Shown in pieces: positions 1-12,329 of a stretch of 64,000 bases of DNA. This DNA is from Cytidiella melzeri (lineage: Eukaryota > Basidiomycota > Agaricomycetes > Polyporales > Irpicaceae), in contig JABYQR010000126.1 in assembly GCA_022592445.1 (NCBI GenBank), forward strand, positions 48,975 to 112,974, read 5' to 3'. The notes under the pieces are model-generated. The model did not search any database. It had not been told where the DNA came from and was given only the letters and a program-made list of their open reading frames with translations. Made by a program: the position numbers and the translations under genes. Every line of letters starts with the position of its first letter. The stretch's first letter is position 1.

Positions 1-1374
1 TGAAGGTGCACCCGCCGTAGGCTGGGTTGTAGTGGTGAGTATATACTGCCTTTCTGCAGCATGCGTATTTTGTCTGATATATGCAGTCTCCAAAACCAGG
101 TCCGTACATCCAAGACATCAAAGAAGCTACAGAGTTCTATGGGAATCGGATAATAAAGGAATTCAAAGAAAAGTGAGTGCAATTACTTTTTACTGGGTCT
201 CATGCCGTTTGCTCAAGCGACCCCTTTTGGTAAGGGAACCGAAGCACGTAGAATGGGTTAGAGGGTGGTATGGTCTCTTGGATGAACTGCGCAAATATGT
301 CATGGAGTTCCATACAACTGGCTTGACTTGGAATGCCAAGGTAAATACTCAGTATTAACCTCTGGCTCTCGCGCTGAACAGTGACTCTCAGGGGGTCTCT
401 ACCACTGACTATAAACCCTCTGGTTCTACGATGGCGGCGGGTGCGCCACCTCCGCCGCCGCCGCCGCCGCCTCCAGGGCCGCCTCCGCCTCCACCTGCCC
501 CATCTACTGCCACACCGGCGGCCGGCGGAGGCGTTGCAGCCGTCTTCGCTGAACTAAACCGTGGCTCTGAAGTTACGAAGGGTCTCAAGAAGGTAGACAA
601 GAGCGAGATGACGCACAAAAACCCTGCCCTCCGAGCAGGCAGCACAGTTCCTGCGACACCTCGTGAGATAATTTTATTGTATGCTTCAACGCTATTATTG
701 CTTATTGTCTTTGACTGGCGGCAGTGGCAGCGACACCAAAGAAGCCCACAAAGCCGGCCAAACCTCAGTCGCTTGCAGGCAAGAAACCTGCGAAATTTGC
801 TTTGGAAGGCAGCAAATGGGTGATTGTGAGTCATCCATGTGGTGGTATCTTTGCTTTTTATAAATCCGCTCTAGGAATATCAAGAGAACGAGTCTGGTCT
901 GACTGTGGACGAAACTGATATTCAACACACGATCAATTTGTATGGTTGCAAGAATTCTACAGTCGTTGTGAAGGGCAAAGTCAATGCAGTTACTCTTGGT
1001 AGGTAGTTTTCTTTGGGCTAATGATTACCGAGTCATCAACGACACTGCTTTTTAGTGAATTGCACGAAGACCAGCGTCCTGATTGAGTCTGTGATCTCGG
1101 CGGTATCGATAACCAACTCGCCCTCGTTCCAGGTGCAAATAACGGGCTCGGCACCCACCGTTCAATTGGACAACACCGATTCAGGCGTTCTGTATCTCTC
1201 CAAAGGGTGTCTTGCCACCGAGATCACAACGGCGAAGTGTAGCGCGATTAACATCAACCTCCCGGTCGAGGGTGAAGAGGACGGCATATTTAACGAGCAT
1301 CCTGTGCCGGAGATGTTCAAGACAGTAATCAAGGACGGCAAGCTCGTTACTACCGCAGTCGAGCACACAGGTTA
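1..1374 (+). CDS. CAP: Adenylyl cyclase-associated protein (CAP/Srv2), 3' part
   Basis: CAP recycles actin monomers with cofilin and links actin to Ras/cAMP signalling in fungi. The window opens inside the gene. Readable exons are about 1-34, 87-172, 235-340, 392-661, 725-826, 875-999 and 1055-1374. They encode the end of the helical N-terminal domain (KPGPYIQ, EWVRGWYG, TTGLTWN), then a polyproline stretch made by a CCG run at 451-480. A WH2-like actin-binding stretch follows (GLKKVDKSEMTHKNPALR), then the beta-helical CARP domain with KWVI, NLYGC and the C-terminal LPVEGEEDGIFNEHPVPEMF. Order and spacing are those of the family. The 5' end lies outside the window. The stop is at 1372-1374. 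Family assignment is very sure; exact junctions between the polyproline and CARP exons are by eye. Confidence 0.95.
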
Positions 1375-1785
1375 AAGTTGGATCTCATGTCCTAGTCTCA
1401 TCACTTCATGTACCTTGGATAAGTAATAAACACGCGGTGTAATATTGCTGTGTGTAACGTCACGGGCGTCGGTACATGGGTGCTCAAGCCTCATGCAATG
1501 AGACAAGTCAGTGCAGCAGGATGCTTGACCTTATAACAACCATGAAGGTACTTCAAGCGATGGGCTCACCCAAAAGTTGCCATGAAGACGCTCAGGGGGG
1601 ACGAGCCGAGTTGCAATTGCTTGGCTGAGATCCGAGTTGTGCACTCACCCTATTGCCGCAGTTGTCTCTATACCCCCTTTCACAGACAATCTCCACGAAC
1701 GGAAGGATACCCATACTACACTCTATATACCGTGCAACGCAGCGCACTAAGTCATAACACCTTTCTGCTCTCACGTCAGTGAGCT
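1375..1785. other. Intergenic, CAP 3' end to PhoD-like 5' end
   Basis: About 410 bases holding the CAP 3' UTR and the promoter of the next gene. Short open frames here show no family resemblance. No clear TATA box or RNA gene was seen. Confidence 0.5.
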
Positions 1786-4700
1786 ATGGATAACGCAGGT
1801 TGGCACGCCATACATCGGGCCCGGAAAGAGGTGCGCAGATAGTGCAACGACTGCACAGAGGATCTGATCCTTAGACATCGGTGGCTTGCTTGTATGTATA
1901 GGAAGAGGCGAGATGGTCTTATCCTCAGAGAGGCCCGGATGGGAGGTACCAACCTGTGGAAGAAGTTGGTCCTCTCGCTGAACCGTTCGTAGGAGGATTC
2001 AGTCTCCCTCCTGGGCCACACCCACCAAGTACTCTCAACGGAGCACTTCCGACGCCTCCTCCCAAGGATGACAGGTACCAACCAGCCTGGCCGATGCCAA
2101 GGACTCCGTCGACCGCGCATTCTCCACATCCAGACTACGAGGAAGCGTTTCAACACCAGTACCTCTATGCCACGCAACAGCTAGCAGGGATGACCGCCGT
2201 AGAGCGGTCAAACAGCTTGCGCATGGCCAGGATGGATCCAGTGTTGCAGTTCATGGCCGGTCCCCTACTTCGCTACGACACAGTGGATTCAGACGGTGTT
2301 TGGCACGGCGCCGCTTTGATTGTCAGTACGTGCATACAAGATGAACCTTTTCCCTCTTGCCAAAGCTCAGCAATCATTGTAGCCGCCGATGCAGGCTCAA
2401 TATACGAGCCTCACCCAGTATTGACATACGCCTGGGATCCAGACCGTCCATCGAACCTTACGCGGGTTCAGTCGCGGACTCACACCGGCCGCGACCGGTC
2501 AAGGTCGTTTCACCAATTTAGCCCGCACCCAGCGGACCCAATGTACATGTCCAATGTTCAACTAGGGGATAACGCGCACCCTGACATGGGCCCCAACGCG
2601 CTTTCCCAGACGGTCCCAGCTCAGCAGATATGGGTGTATTGTGGTAGCGGAGGGTGAGACGATCCGACGATTCGCTTGAGCTGCGGTTCTCAACTGTATC
2701 GTCTTTTCTGATTACGTTAGGACTTTCACTTTTTGGCGGTTCATGATACACATTCCCCTCGGTATCAACGAGATGCGTGTGTCGTACAGCGTCAATGACG
2801 GCATTGAGATGGACTTTTTCGTCCCTGGGCGCGACCAGAACATGCGGTGGGCGGCGTACTCGGTAAGCCTCATTGACTTATTTTCCGCGGGGTGTCGCAG
2901 GTATCTGACCTCAGCTTGGCCATGCTTCCATAGTGCAATGGTTTTAGCTCGGGTGTTAACCCAGACGACTTTCGTGGACCTGGGTTTCAAAGCGGCTACG
3001 ACCCTGTATGGGCTGACTTACTTGAGAAACACGCAGACGCACCGTTTCATGCGTTGGTGGGTGGCGGAGACCAGCTGTATTGTGATGGCATTATACGCGA
3101 GCCTGAGATGCAAGAATGGGTTTCCACGAAGCTTTCGGACAAGAAGAAGAATTTTCCTCTTTCAGAGGAAATGCGTTTTGCAATTGACAGATTTTACTTC
3201 AATCATTACTGCCAGGTCTTCCGTAGTGGGGCCTTTGCGAGAGCCAATAGTTCGATGTAAGTCTGTCTTGACTATCACGATGGACAGCACTGACGAGGGG
3301 GGTAATAGTCCCATGTTGAACATGTTGGGTGGGTACATCTATCGAATGACTATTACGCTTCGCTTATATCTCTGCCTGTCATCTAGACGATCACGGTGAG
3401 CATTCCGAAACCAGCGGACGTGCGCAATGTTGGCTAACGCACGACTTCAGACTTGGTAAGTTCGAGGTAGCGAATTAGGCGAGCTGAAGAGGCTGAAGTA
3501 ATACTTCGTGAAGATCGATGGTTTTGGGAGCTGTCAGTGAGCACACGATACAGGTTTTCGCCTCCTTTCTAACCTTCGTTGATACTTCTAGATCCCGACG
3601 ACCTGATGGGTTCGCCTGTATTTAAAACGTATGTATAATATGACTCCATCGCTGCGAACATCCTTAAAATTTTGGCTGATACATCCAACTTTCTTCACAG
3701 AATAGGATCACGGGGCTATTTCTTCTTTTTGTTATTTCAATGCTTTATCAATGGTCAGTTCTCCCACAGCATACCGTATGAACTACGGCGAGATTAAGCT
3801 CTGGGCGCAGTGGAGACCGACGGACTGGACGTTTGGCGGCATCCATTCAGATCCTTGATTATTGGCGGCCCAGGCCCTTTTATCCCGTTCCCCTCTCATT
3901 CTTTCCTTTCATATCTCGGACCGCAGGTGTACATCCTGTTGCTAGACTGTCGGTACGCTCTTCGCATTCGCATTGCCCGGGCCGTTGTGCTTGCTCAACC
4001 ACTGTGATCATCTTCAGAGCAGAACGGAAAAAGAGCCAGGTTTGTAGCGACCAGGAATACAAGGCTGTTTTTGATCGCCTGTCTCGTCTGCCGCAAAATG
4101 TCGAACACGTCGTCATTCAAATAGGTTAGTGACCAGATTTGATCGTAGTCCGGTGTCTTATGCGCGCCCTGCCCAGGGATCCCTATTGCTTATCCACGCA
4201 TGGTATTCCTGGAGACAGCGCTGGAGTCGAAGCTCAACCCGCTCGTGGCGCTCGGGAGAGCGGGATCTATGGGTTTGTCCGGCTTCGTGAATAAATTCAA
4301 CGCAGATGCAGAGCTGCTTGATGACTTGGTAGGATGTTCTTGTGGCATTCCGGTGAGTTTCACTAACGGGAGGAGACGCGATCTTAGAACGACCACTGGA
4401 CGGCCAAGTCTCACAAGGTTAGTGCCGGTGTCATGCGCTGTTCCTGGACCTCCCGCGAGACTGACTTTTCGATCAGAGAGAACGTAATTGGTTCATTGAG
4501 CAGCTACAGCACCTCGCGAAGTCGAGATACCTTCGAGTGACGTTCTTGTCCGGAGATGTCCATTGCGCGGCTGTTGGGGTGCTGAAGACGCATGTCAAGG
4601 GGAAGAAGGAACCAGACGTTGCTCCTGCGCTTGACTACAGATACATGCTCAACGTCGTGACAAGTGAGTTCGCTTGGGGTATGCGGATGCAGTACGGAGT

Positions 4701-5206
4701 TTTTGACTTTTGTTTCGCAGGCGCGATTGTGAACACACCGTACGGCTGGTTTCGATTGATGGGAAGGTTATTCTAGACTGATTGTCTCATATAGTCCGCC
4801 GAACGGGGTGTTGACAATGGTGGGAACATTGGCCACAAAAACGCACAGGACTCTACACCATATGGAGACGGATGAGACTATGGTGAGATGATCTTTTTGA
4901 CTTGTGGAAGGCCCCTGAACTGAGACGCTACTGGATGTTTAGGTCCCGCTGTTCAGTCAGGACACGAATGGAGGGAATCCGAAAAGCAAGTACATCATGG
5001 GCAAGCGCAACTGGTGTGCTGTGCAGCATGATGCACAGTGTGGTGACCTGGTGTTTGATATCCGGGTCGAACACACGAAAGGCCACGGGCATACTGTAGG
5101 GTGCGCAGCGTTCAATTGCAGGGATAGGCCGCGCATGCTGACGCTCTCAGGATACTTTCTTTCTAGATATGCCGTAACCAGCCCTCCACCACGCTGGGCA
5201 AAGTAG
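1786..5206 (+). CDS. PhoD-like metallophosphatase domain protein
   Basis: This is a fungal PhoD-like (alkaline phosphatase D-type) protein, expected to be a metal-dependent phosphoesterase; its substrate is not known to me. Exon 1 (1786-1830, 15 codons) joins in phase to 1929, giving the family-like RGPDGRYQPVEE. Diagnostic stretches follow in order: FMAGPLLRYDTVD, TFTFWRFMIHIPLG, PGRDQNMRWA, GGGDQLYCD, FYFNHYCQVFRSGAFA, LDDHDLIDGFGSYPDD, IGGPGPFIPFPSHSFLSYLG, AYPRMVFLETALESKLNP, FLSGDVHCAAVGVLKT, and a C-terminal SPPPRW. The histidines and aspartates of LDDHD and SGDVH are probable metal ligands. The gene is very exon-rich; five consecutive exons between 3309 and 3628 are 20, 9, 5, 19 and 37 nt. 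No signal peptide is visible at the chosen start. Stop at 5204-5206. Confidence 0.9.
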
Positions 5207-5582
5207 GGCGTTGGGACGTATGCCGGACTACGTTGCCGTCTTGTCTCGACATGAATTGCGTCGCTGTACCTTAGGTGTTATGTACTACTGCTGCTGTGTG
5301 TATGTTATGCGGGTAGTAGTTCACCGGCGGAGATCGACGCCCGCTGATTCCCGGGCCGGTTGTGGTAAACTACCAAATTTGGGCTGCTCCGGGAAAGTCG
5401 GAAACTGTGAGGCACGGTCTCCGGGGGACCAGCTGGGAGACCGGTAGTATCGTAAGGCGGTGTGTGGTAAACTCGATATACGCAGAGTCAATCAGCCATC
5501 CCTCAGAATTAACCCCCTTGTCCTCAACCGTCCATTCCTGTTTTCTTGCCTCGACGGCTCGACTCCCTCGCTCGCTGTAGCA

Positions 5583-8500
5583 ATGCCAAAGGCAGCACCG
5601 AGTCCCGTCTGCGAGACCTCCTCGTCAAAAACAAACACGCCCAGCTTGAAACGCTATCAGGTTCAGTCACCGTCTCTATAATCCTCAGCCGGTATACAGA
5701 GCTGACAGCGACGCAAAATCAGGCCTGCCATCAGTGTCGCAAGCGTAAATTGGTGAGTATTGCTAGCATACCAGTCGGCGAGTAATTGACATCCGCGACT
5801 TGTCTAGAAATGGTGAGTCTCCAGCAGTTCCAGTCGGGTTGCCGTCCAGATAAACATGCCCCCGTGCTCATTCATTTCTGCGAACCCACAGTGATGCAAA
5901 ACGGCCGTGTTGCTCAACATGCGCTCGCTCGCATGCGTACGCAGTATCCCACGCAGTCGAGGGCGCAGTCTTCCCCCCACAACCCGACTGCACGTATGAC
6001 GAAGGTACGTGGCATGCTGCACCGCGTCGAAAAATGTACCGACACCGTCAGCAGTCCCTGTGTTTGACCCCGACGCTGGCAACTCGGTTTCACGGAAAAT
6101 GTACGAGAAGATGGAAAGCAGGATTCGTACGCTAAACCTATTTATCCCCTTCAAGAGCTGAATATTGACCATCGCATTAGACGAGCTCGAGGCTCAGCTG
6201 CGCGAGAAAGAAAAGGCGATACACACTCTTTCAATACAGAATTCCCGCGTCAGCCCTACCGTGGTTGGCTCGGATGTCACGAACTCGTCCCCACCTATAG
6301 GACAGTACGCCCCTGTTCCCAAATTCGCCACGCCAGACTCAGACTTGCTACCTCAACCAGTACCTCAAGAAGGCCCTTTGTATGGGCAGTACACTGGGCC
6401 GACTGGGTCAAGTGGTAGCAGCAGTCGATATGCCTCGTTTTCGTCCGCTCCTCTCGATGGTCTGCAGCCGACCAGCGAGGCTGTGAATGAGCATAGCGGA
6501 CGGCCTTCACCATCAACTGAGATGCATATCCATCCCACAAGCTATGGAGATAGCTACGTAGAAATACGCTCGTGGCCGCCAAATTTGCCCAGTCCGGATG
6601 TCACTCGACACCTGTAAGTGTTCAGCCCAAGTCGGAACAGACTGGCCACTATGTTGACGGAATGTCTAGGGTCGAGTCCTTCTTTTCTTTTCATATGCAC
6701 GCCACTCGATTATTCCATGTCCCGACTTTCATGGCTTCACTCGACCTTCTGCCCACTGACCCTCGATTTCCTCACGTCTCTGTCTTGCATGCCATGTGCG
6801 CCGTAGGCAGCTTGTACACCGGCGCTCTACCCGATAACCAACTCTTCAATGATACCGAAGATACCCCTTGTACGCCGACCATATTTGTTAGTCTTCCGCT
6901 CACTGAAGCCACCATTTAGACGAAATGCAGTCAGGGCGGTGGAAGAAAACGCATCACCGTCCGGACATTATTGGAGATTCCACCAGCCGGGAAACTTTCT
7001 CGGAACAGCAGGCGCGCTATGCGAAGAAAAGCTCCGACTATGGATTGGTTCGCGCCGAGTTTCAGTGCTTACAAGGTGAGCAGATCTCTCCCCTTTCCGA
7101 CAGCGATAGGCAGCTGATCGACTTTATCAGCCCAAATTATTTTGACATGGTGGTATCTCAGTCAGGGCAGGTACGTACGACATCTGTCTCATCTCCTCCA
7201 TCAGGGTTGACTGACATTTTGTAGATGGACAGATGTATGTTCATACATTCACAGGATGTCTAGGAATACTTTAACAGTCTCACAGGCTTTTCTTTCCGCC
7301 GCTCATGCCATGCGTTGTACTGGGCCGTGCAGTATCAGCACATGCTACACTACGGCTGCCATCACCCACTACAAACCCCCTTCAGTGTTGCCGCCAGCGA
7401 AAAGCGTTATCGAAGATGAAATCCGCAGAAACACATTTTGGATAGGTATTTCATATTCACATCGAGGCATTATTCAGCATTCATATGCTTTGACAGCTTA
7501 TTCGATGGAACGTCAGCAGGGGACAGGTAATGGTTGGGCTCTAAGTCTCGACGACTTGGACGTCTGCCAATTACTTCCGCTAAGGGGAGATCAGTTCGAG
7601 CAAGGGGTATGATCCTTCTTTCTCCGGGATTCATTGCGCAGAGTTTCAGTCCGCTTGCAGATCCTCGTTCTTCCGGAGGGCCGTCAGTGGTCATACGCCC
7701 CAGACCTACTCTTCAAGCACCCTGTTGACCAGACGGACTCGTTCATTCTCTACGTGAAATCAGCCATCCTTCTTTCCCGAGTCAAGACCTTCAATTTGCG
7801 TTTCCGATGGCGGCTATACAACCCAGGAGAGACATTGCTGTCACCCCAGAGCGCATCTTTCGAGCCAGGACGGTTTGACGATGCAACATCTTCTCCAGAA
7901 TTTTATCAGCTGGATCACATCATCACGAGCTTCCGGCCCTCTTTCCCTGCCCGACTCCGATCTCCGGTCGAGAACGACGTCTTGGACCCATACTTGTACA
8001 CAGCTTGTATTGCTTCACATCTGTACGTTGTCTTGACAGCGATCCGCATTCTGCATGGATGTTTCTCACCCACTCTTCTTGATTGATGCTCATCACCCCT
8101 CCTGTAGAGCTCAAATTTTGCTGCACGAACCGCATGCGAAACCTGATGCAACCAGCTGCCCATCAGCGACGAAGACCCTCATGGCGTCTCGCACCATCGT
8201 CGAGCTTATGTACACCCTCGGAGCTACGAATTATGATATCACGCTTTTAGATCTGCAAGTTTTCGTACGTCGAGCCTGTATCTCTACTCTGGTGTTCGCA
8301 TCAATTCCGACCTCACGCTTCTTACAGATGTGTTGGTTCATGGCCGGCCGAGTTTTGGTTCGTTTCTTACGAGCAGTCATTGACTCGGGAGATCACGAGC
8401 AAATTGTTACCCTTCAGGGCGAGATCTCCTTTGTTCGGTGAGTGTCAATCTTTTGTTTGTCTGGGCCAACACCTCTCATACGCGCGGATGCAGGATGATG

Positions 8501-8758
8501 TTGAGCAAAGCAGGAGAACGCGTCCACCTAGCTTGTAAGTCTCGAGTCCACTGTCTAGGTGTTTGCTACGGGTACTGACGTTCTTGCTCGCCTCTTTTGA
8601 CAGTCCGTTACAGCAAGATGCTGCACGACACGTTGGTCAACATGTGCGGCGAGCAGTTTGCAGAGACCATCCCCTCGACTTTGCCCCCTCGCGAGCACTA
8701 CGCAGCGAACACCATGCATACAACTGTTCAACATGTCGTCTCGCGCATCTCTGTGTGA
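5583..8758 (+). CDS. Zn2Cys6 fungal transcription factor
   Basis: A nuclear binuclear-zinc-cluster regulator. The N-terminal exon starts MPKAAPSPVC; an exon at 5723-5752 encodes ACHQCRKRKL. A 5-nt exon (5808-5812) supplies K and part of a Cys, and the exon from 5892 continues CDAKRPCCSTCARSHAYA and then a distal PQPDCTYDE. Together they give the C-x2-C-x6-C-x6-C-x2-C spacing of the Gal4-type cluster, with the last Cys far downstream, as I recall for some agaricomycete members. A short coiled coil follows (LDELEAQLREKEKAIHTL). Then comes the fungal-specific regulatory region (VESFFSFHMHATRLFHVPTF, VLHAMCAVGSLYTG, PEFYQLDHIITSF). The last exon ends VQHVVSRISV at 8758. Target genes cannot be read from sequence. 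The many small introns make internal boundaries approximate. Confidence 0.88.
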
Positions 8759-8966
8759 CATACTTGCCTATCTATGATGGTCACCCTTTCGTTCATCCAT
8801 CCATCCTGGGATTGCATATATAAATTGAGATTTATTCCCGCGATAAATACTAACTTTCGCTGTAATTATATCAGTAGAATTTTCTTGTACAGTCGTCTAC
8901 TAGGAGGAAGGAGTGGCCCGTTTAACAGTAGGCTGCCATATTATACCGTCTTTGCTCGCTTCCTAT

Positions 8967-10974
8967 TCAAGAATCATGAACCAGCCCGTCCTCCAAGCGT
9001 ATGTCTGGGCCCGGGCTCCCAACATCTCCGACGGCATCCTCGTACTCTGTGTTGTACTCGCTCGTGTCGTGGCTTATCCCCATCCAATACGATTGCACGT
9101 CGCCCACAGACCCTGCGGTGAGAGGCGGCTCGAATTCTGGTCCTATTGAAGGCATCGCCTGCGAGCTCTCATCCGGGAGAGGCTCAAGCGGTGGAACACT
9201 AGGCGAGCTGTAACGGCCTTCGTCAATCAGCAACCCGTCCACTTCCATAGATGGATCGCGGCTCTGCTCCAACTGCGGTAACGGGCCATCTGGGTCGTCC
9301 GTAGCGGCTGTTTCAACAAGCTCCTTCTCTTTGAGCTTTCGCTCCCTGCGCTTGGCGGCTTGCGCGCGACGTTTGGCTCGGTGAAGGTCTCTCTTCGCTT
9401 GATCGGAGGCGTGTTTGGCTTCGGCAGCCTTCTGGAGACGAGCGTGTGCGTGTGAATACATACCGAAGAAGCCATGCAATCGTTGAGCGACGTACCTGCT
9501 GCTGCTGCTGTTGCATAGTTATCCCGCCCTCTTCTACCTTGTCGAGAGCGAACTGTTCGTCCATGTACTCTGCGTAGCGTTCGCATATGGGACGCCAATT
9601 CGGCGGTGAATCGTCCAACTTAGGCTTAACATCGCTTTCGAGGGCATTCGAGACTAGAACAGAGTCTATGTCTGGCGGAGGGGGAAAATCAAAGGTGGGG
9701 CCCGGATTAAGCTCGACTTCAGCTTCGTTGAAGAGGGATATGAACGGATAATATCCCAAACTGCCGTCGTCGAAAGGGTTTTCTTTGTGTTCACGTAGAC
9801 CTTCCCTATGTGCCCTTTTCTTTTCCTGCGCCTTGTTAGGGCCTGTGCGAAGTGGAAGGTAGTCGTATAAGTCCTGGAACGCGATTCCTTGAGGTTGTCC
9901 ATTGACGAAGAATGCAATGCAGGAGTCGAATCCGAGCGTTGGCAATGGACGCATAGGGGAAGGTTCTACAGGACCTGCCTTTCCTCCCCTGGGTATCGAT
10001 GGCAGGTTTTTTACAGTGGCGGATTTCTTCGTCGGTGGCGGAGCGGGAGCAGAGCTGCTGTCTTTCGACCGATTGTTGGCCTCCATAAGCGCGAGCATCT
10101 CTTTTGACTGCGAGTATTCGAAAGATTCAAAGTACTCCTGGCCCTTGTATTCGATTGCTATACGCTCGCGTTTGATATGTGCCGGGTCATACGGATCCTT
10201 CTTATTTGGTTGGCGTCGTGGGGACGGGAGGGAGATGTACATGCCTACAACGTCCCCAGACTTGAACGGACTGCCGTACGGTTTAGGCCGGGAGAGATGT
10301 ACCTTATCCCCAGTCTTATCTCGTACCGCATAGCTGTATCCATCTAACCCTGCCGGTCCTCCTAACGGCGCCTCTCTCCGAGCCCATCCCAAGCGAACAT
10401 GACTCCCCTCACTCCTCTTCGCCCCCTCTGCCATATCCCCCCCTCCCAAACCAATCTTCACCTCCATGAACCACTTACCTTCTCGCACGGGAGCGTTGCA
10501 TCGCGCGCTCCTGAAGCCCTTGTCTCCCTTCAGACCCAGACCATCCAACGTGACCTTGACGAACGGACTTCTGTCCTCCCATGACACACGGAACGATGTC
10601 GGCGCAGACTCGATGGTGCGAAAAGGGTGGATCAAGCTAGGATCAGAGAGACCCGCTGGTGTGTAGCGAAAGTTGAGACGGTTGATACACAGAGGCTCCG
10701 TCGAATGGTATCGGGCATTTGGCTCGATGGGAATGAAGGAGGGGTGGCGAGATATTGTTAATCGAGGTCTGCTGGCTAAGTCAAGCTGTCGCGTTGGTAT
10801 TACTACGTTCTCGTTCGCTGGGTTTGGCGTGTCACCTCTGTCAGAAGGAGCCGGAGATGCTGCAGGACCACTGGATATGGCTGCGTATTTGCGCTTCCGA
10901 TTTGGAGGGTTTGTGGGCACTGTGAGGACGGCGACAGCAGGAGATGCTTCGCGTGGAGAAGTAGGAGCCTCCAT
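8967..10974 (-). CDS. ASH2: ASH2/BRE2-like SPRY-domain COMPASS subunit
   Basis: This is a subunit of the COMPASS/Set1 complex that methylates histone H3 Lys4. The start at 10974 was chosen because it is an ATG in good context (accATGg); the frame opens upstream only with a non-ATG codon. Exon 1 runs 10974-9496 and exon 2 9431-8967; the 64-nt intron has gtacgt...ctccag ends and joins in phase after a run of six glutamines. After a disordered basic N-terminus comes the SPRY domain: PLCINRLNFRYTPAGL, WEDRSPFVKVTLDGLGLKGD, KGFRSARCNAPVREGKWFME, VRLGWARREAPLGGPAGLDG, YSYAVRDKTGDKVH, GDVVGMYISLP, and LGFDSCIAFFVNGQPQGIAF. The C-terminus is basic, helical and then acidic (KAAEAKHASDQAKRDLHRAK). No PHD-finger or winged-helix region is visible. 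It diverges from the E2 gene to its right. Confidence 0.92.
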
Positions 10975-11383
10975 GGTTGTACCGCAACTGCCCAATTGCT
11001 CAGCGTTTTAGCCGTGATCGTGTGCCACCTGAGAAACGGATTCTCTGTCGGCACAGTTGTCTAGTAAAGCTGCTGTGTAACAAGCAACTTAGCGAGGTAG
11101 ACGGAGAGATGGAGTTGAACGGAAATCAAGGGAGCAGAACGAACGATTTGTGCATGATTTGAGACGTACGGCCTATAAGTAAGTGATTTGAGTACACTGT
11201 CTGAACTAGCTCTTGAGTAACAGTAATGAACGCGAAGTCCAGTGTAGAAAGACGAGTGACCTGTGCTGTGCCATTCACGTGGCTTTAGGGCGTCTGCTCG
11301 AGCTCGAGGACTCCCTGCACCGCCGCGGCTGCACGACGAGAAAGCCATCTACTGCTGCTCTACACCCACCTGTAGATATTGAC
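10975..11383. promoter_or_regulatory. Shared divergent promoter, ASH2 and E2
   Basis: About 410 bases between the two start codons, so both genes must be driven from here. No convincing TATA box on either side; nothing else recognised. Confidence 0.5.
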
Positions 11384-12329
11384 ATGGCATCTGAGAGGTA
11401 CGCCGCCTTTGTATATACCCAGGTTGACTTCTCTCACGAGCTATTCAGGCGAATTCAGAAGGTGCCACTGCATCTTGTCTCTGCACTTGGCATATGCTGA
11501 TGAGAGGGACTAATAGGAACTCATTGACTTACGAAGGAAACCTCTAGAGGTGTGTCCGCAAGTGCACTATGCTGCACAAGTTGTAAGACGACTTCACTTC
11601 CTTCTAGGGCCTGACAGTGGAACCCCTTGAGGACAACATGTATCTATGGAATTGCAGCATCAACGCTTCAGTACGATTTTTAACCTATGTTCGTAGTCGG
11701 TAAAACGACTGATTATCGCCAACATTCGTACAGGACACTAGCCCCTACAAAGGTGGAATCTACCACTTCACACTCACGCTACCCGAGAATTTCCCATTCA
11801 AGGCACCTTCGGTAGGTCTGTCGGCCTAAAAGCGCCCTGATTCCTCTCATTTCAATCGCGTATTAGGTCGCGTTCTCTACCAAGATATATCACCCTGGAA
11901 TAAATGAGGAGGGCGAAATTTGCGTACCGGTGTTGCGAGATCAGGTAAGAGCGAACGTCTGCAGATGAGCTAGGTCTGACTGGATCCCAGTGGAAACCCA
12001 CGATCACTTTGTCCTCAGGTACTTTTGCTGAAAAGCCATGGCCGCGCTACAAGCTTGTCTGACGTCTTTGGCTTCAGTGCTGTCAGTCATCCAGGAGAAA
12101 TTAAATAATCCCAGTCCCGATGATCCATTCAACCCAGAGATCGCTGCAGTATGTTAGCTTTTATGCTCATCAAAATGGCTCCTCTTACTTTTTCGTCGCT
12201 GCAGCTCATGAAGACAGACAATGCCAAATTCCTAGCAACTGCGAAAGAGTGGACAAAGAAGTCAGTGCCTGCACGCGAGAGATCGTGGCTGTTTTCTGAT
12301 ATTGTCTTATCAGATATGCATCTTCATAA
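11384..12329 (+). CDS. Ubiquitin-conjugating enzyme E2 (Ubc4/UBE2L-like)
   Basis: The product is an E2 of about 155 residues with the UBC core only, accepting ubiquitin (or a ubiquitin-like protein) from E1 on a cysteine. Exons: 11384-11397 (MASE plus part of R), a 13-nt exon 11449-11461 (RIQK), 11517-11549 (ELIDLRRKPLE), then GLTVEPLEDNMYLWNCSI, SPYKGGIYHFTLTLPENFPF, AFSTKIYHPGINEEGEICVP, WKPTITLSS, NNPSPDDPFNPEIAA and a final exon ending EWTKKYASS. The active-site Cys is in EICVPV. The C-terminal half most resembles Ubc4/UBE2D, while CVPV recalls UBE2L3, so the subfamily is open. Oddity: the usual HPN tripeptide reads HPG. Stop at 12327-12329. Confidence 0.9.

Noticed and set aside
409..834. 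Minus-strand frame rich in glycine
   Set aside because: It is the reverse of the CAP polyproline region (CCG run), a composition shadow.
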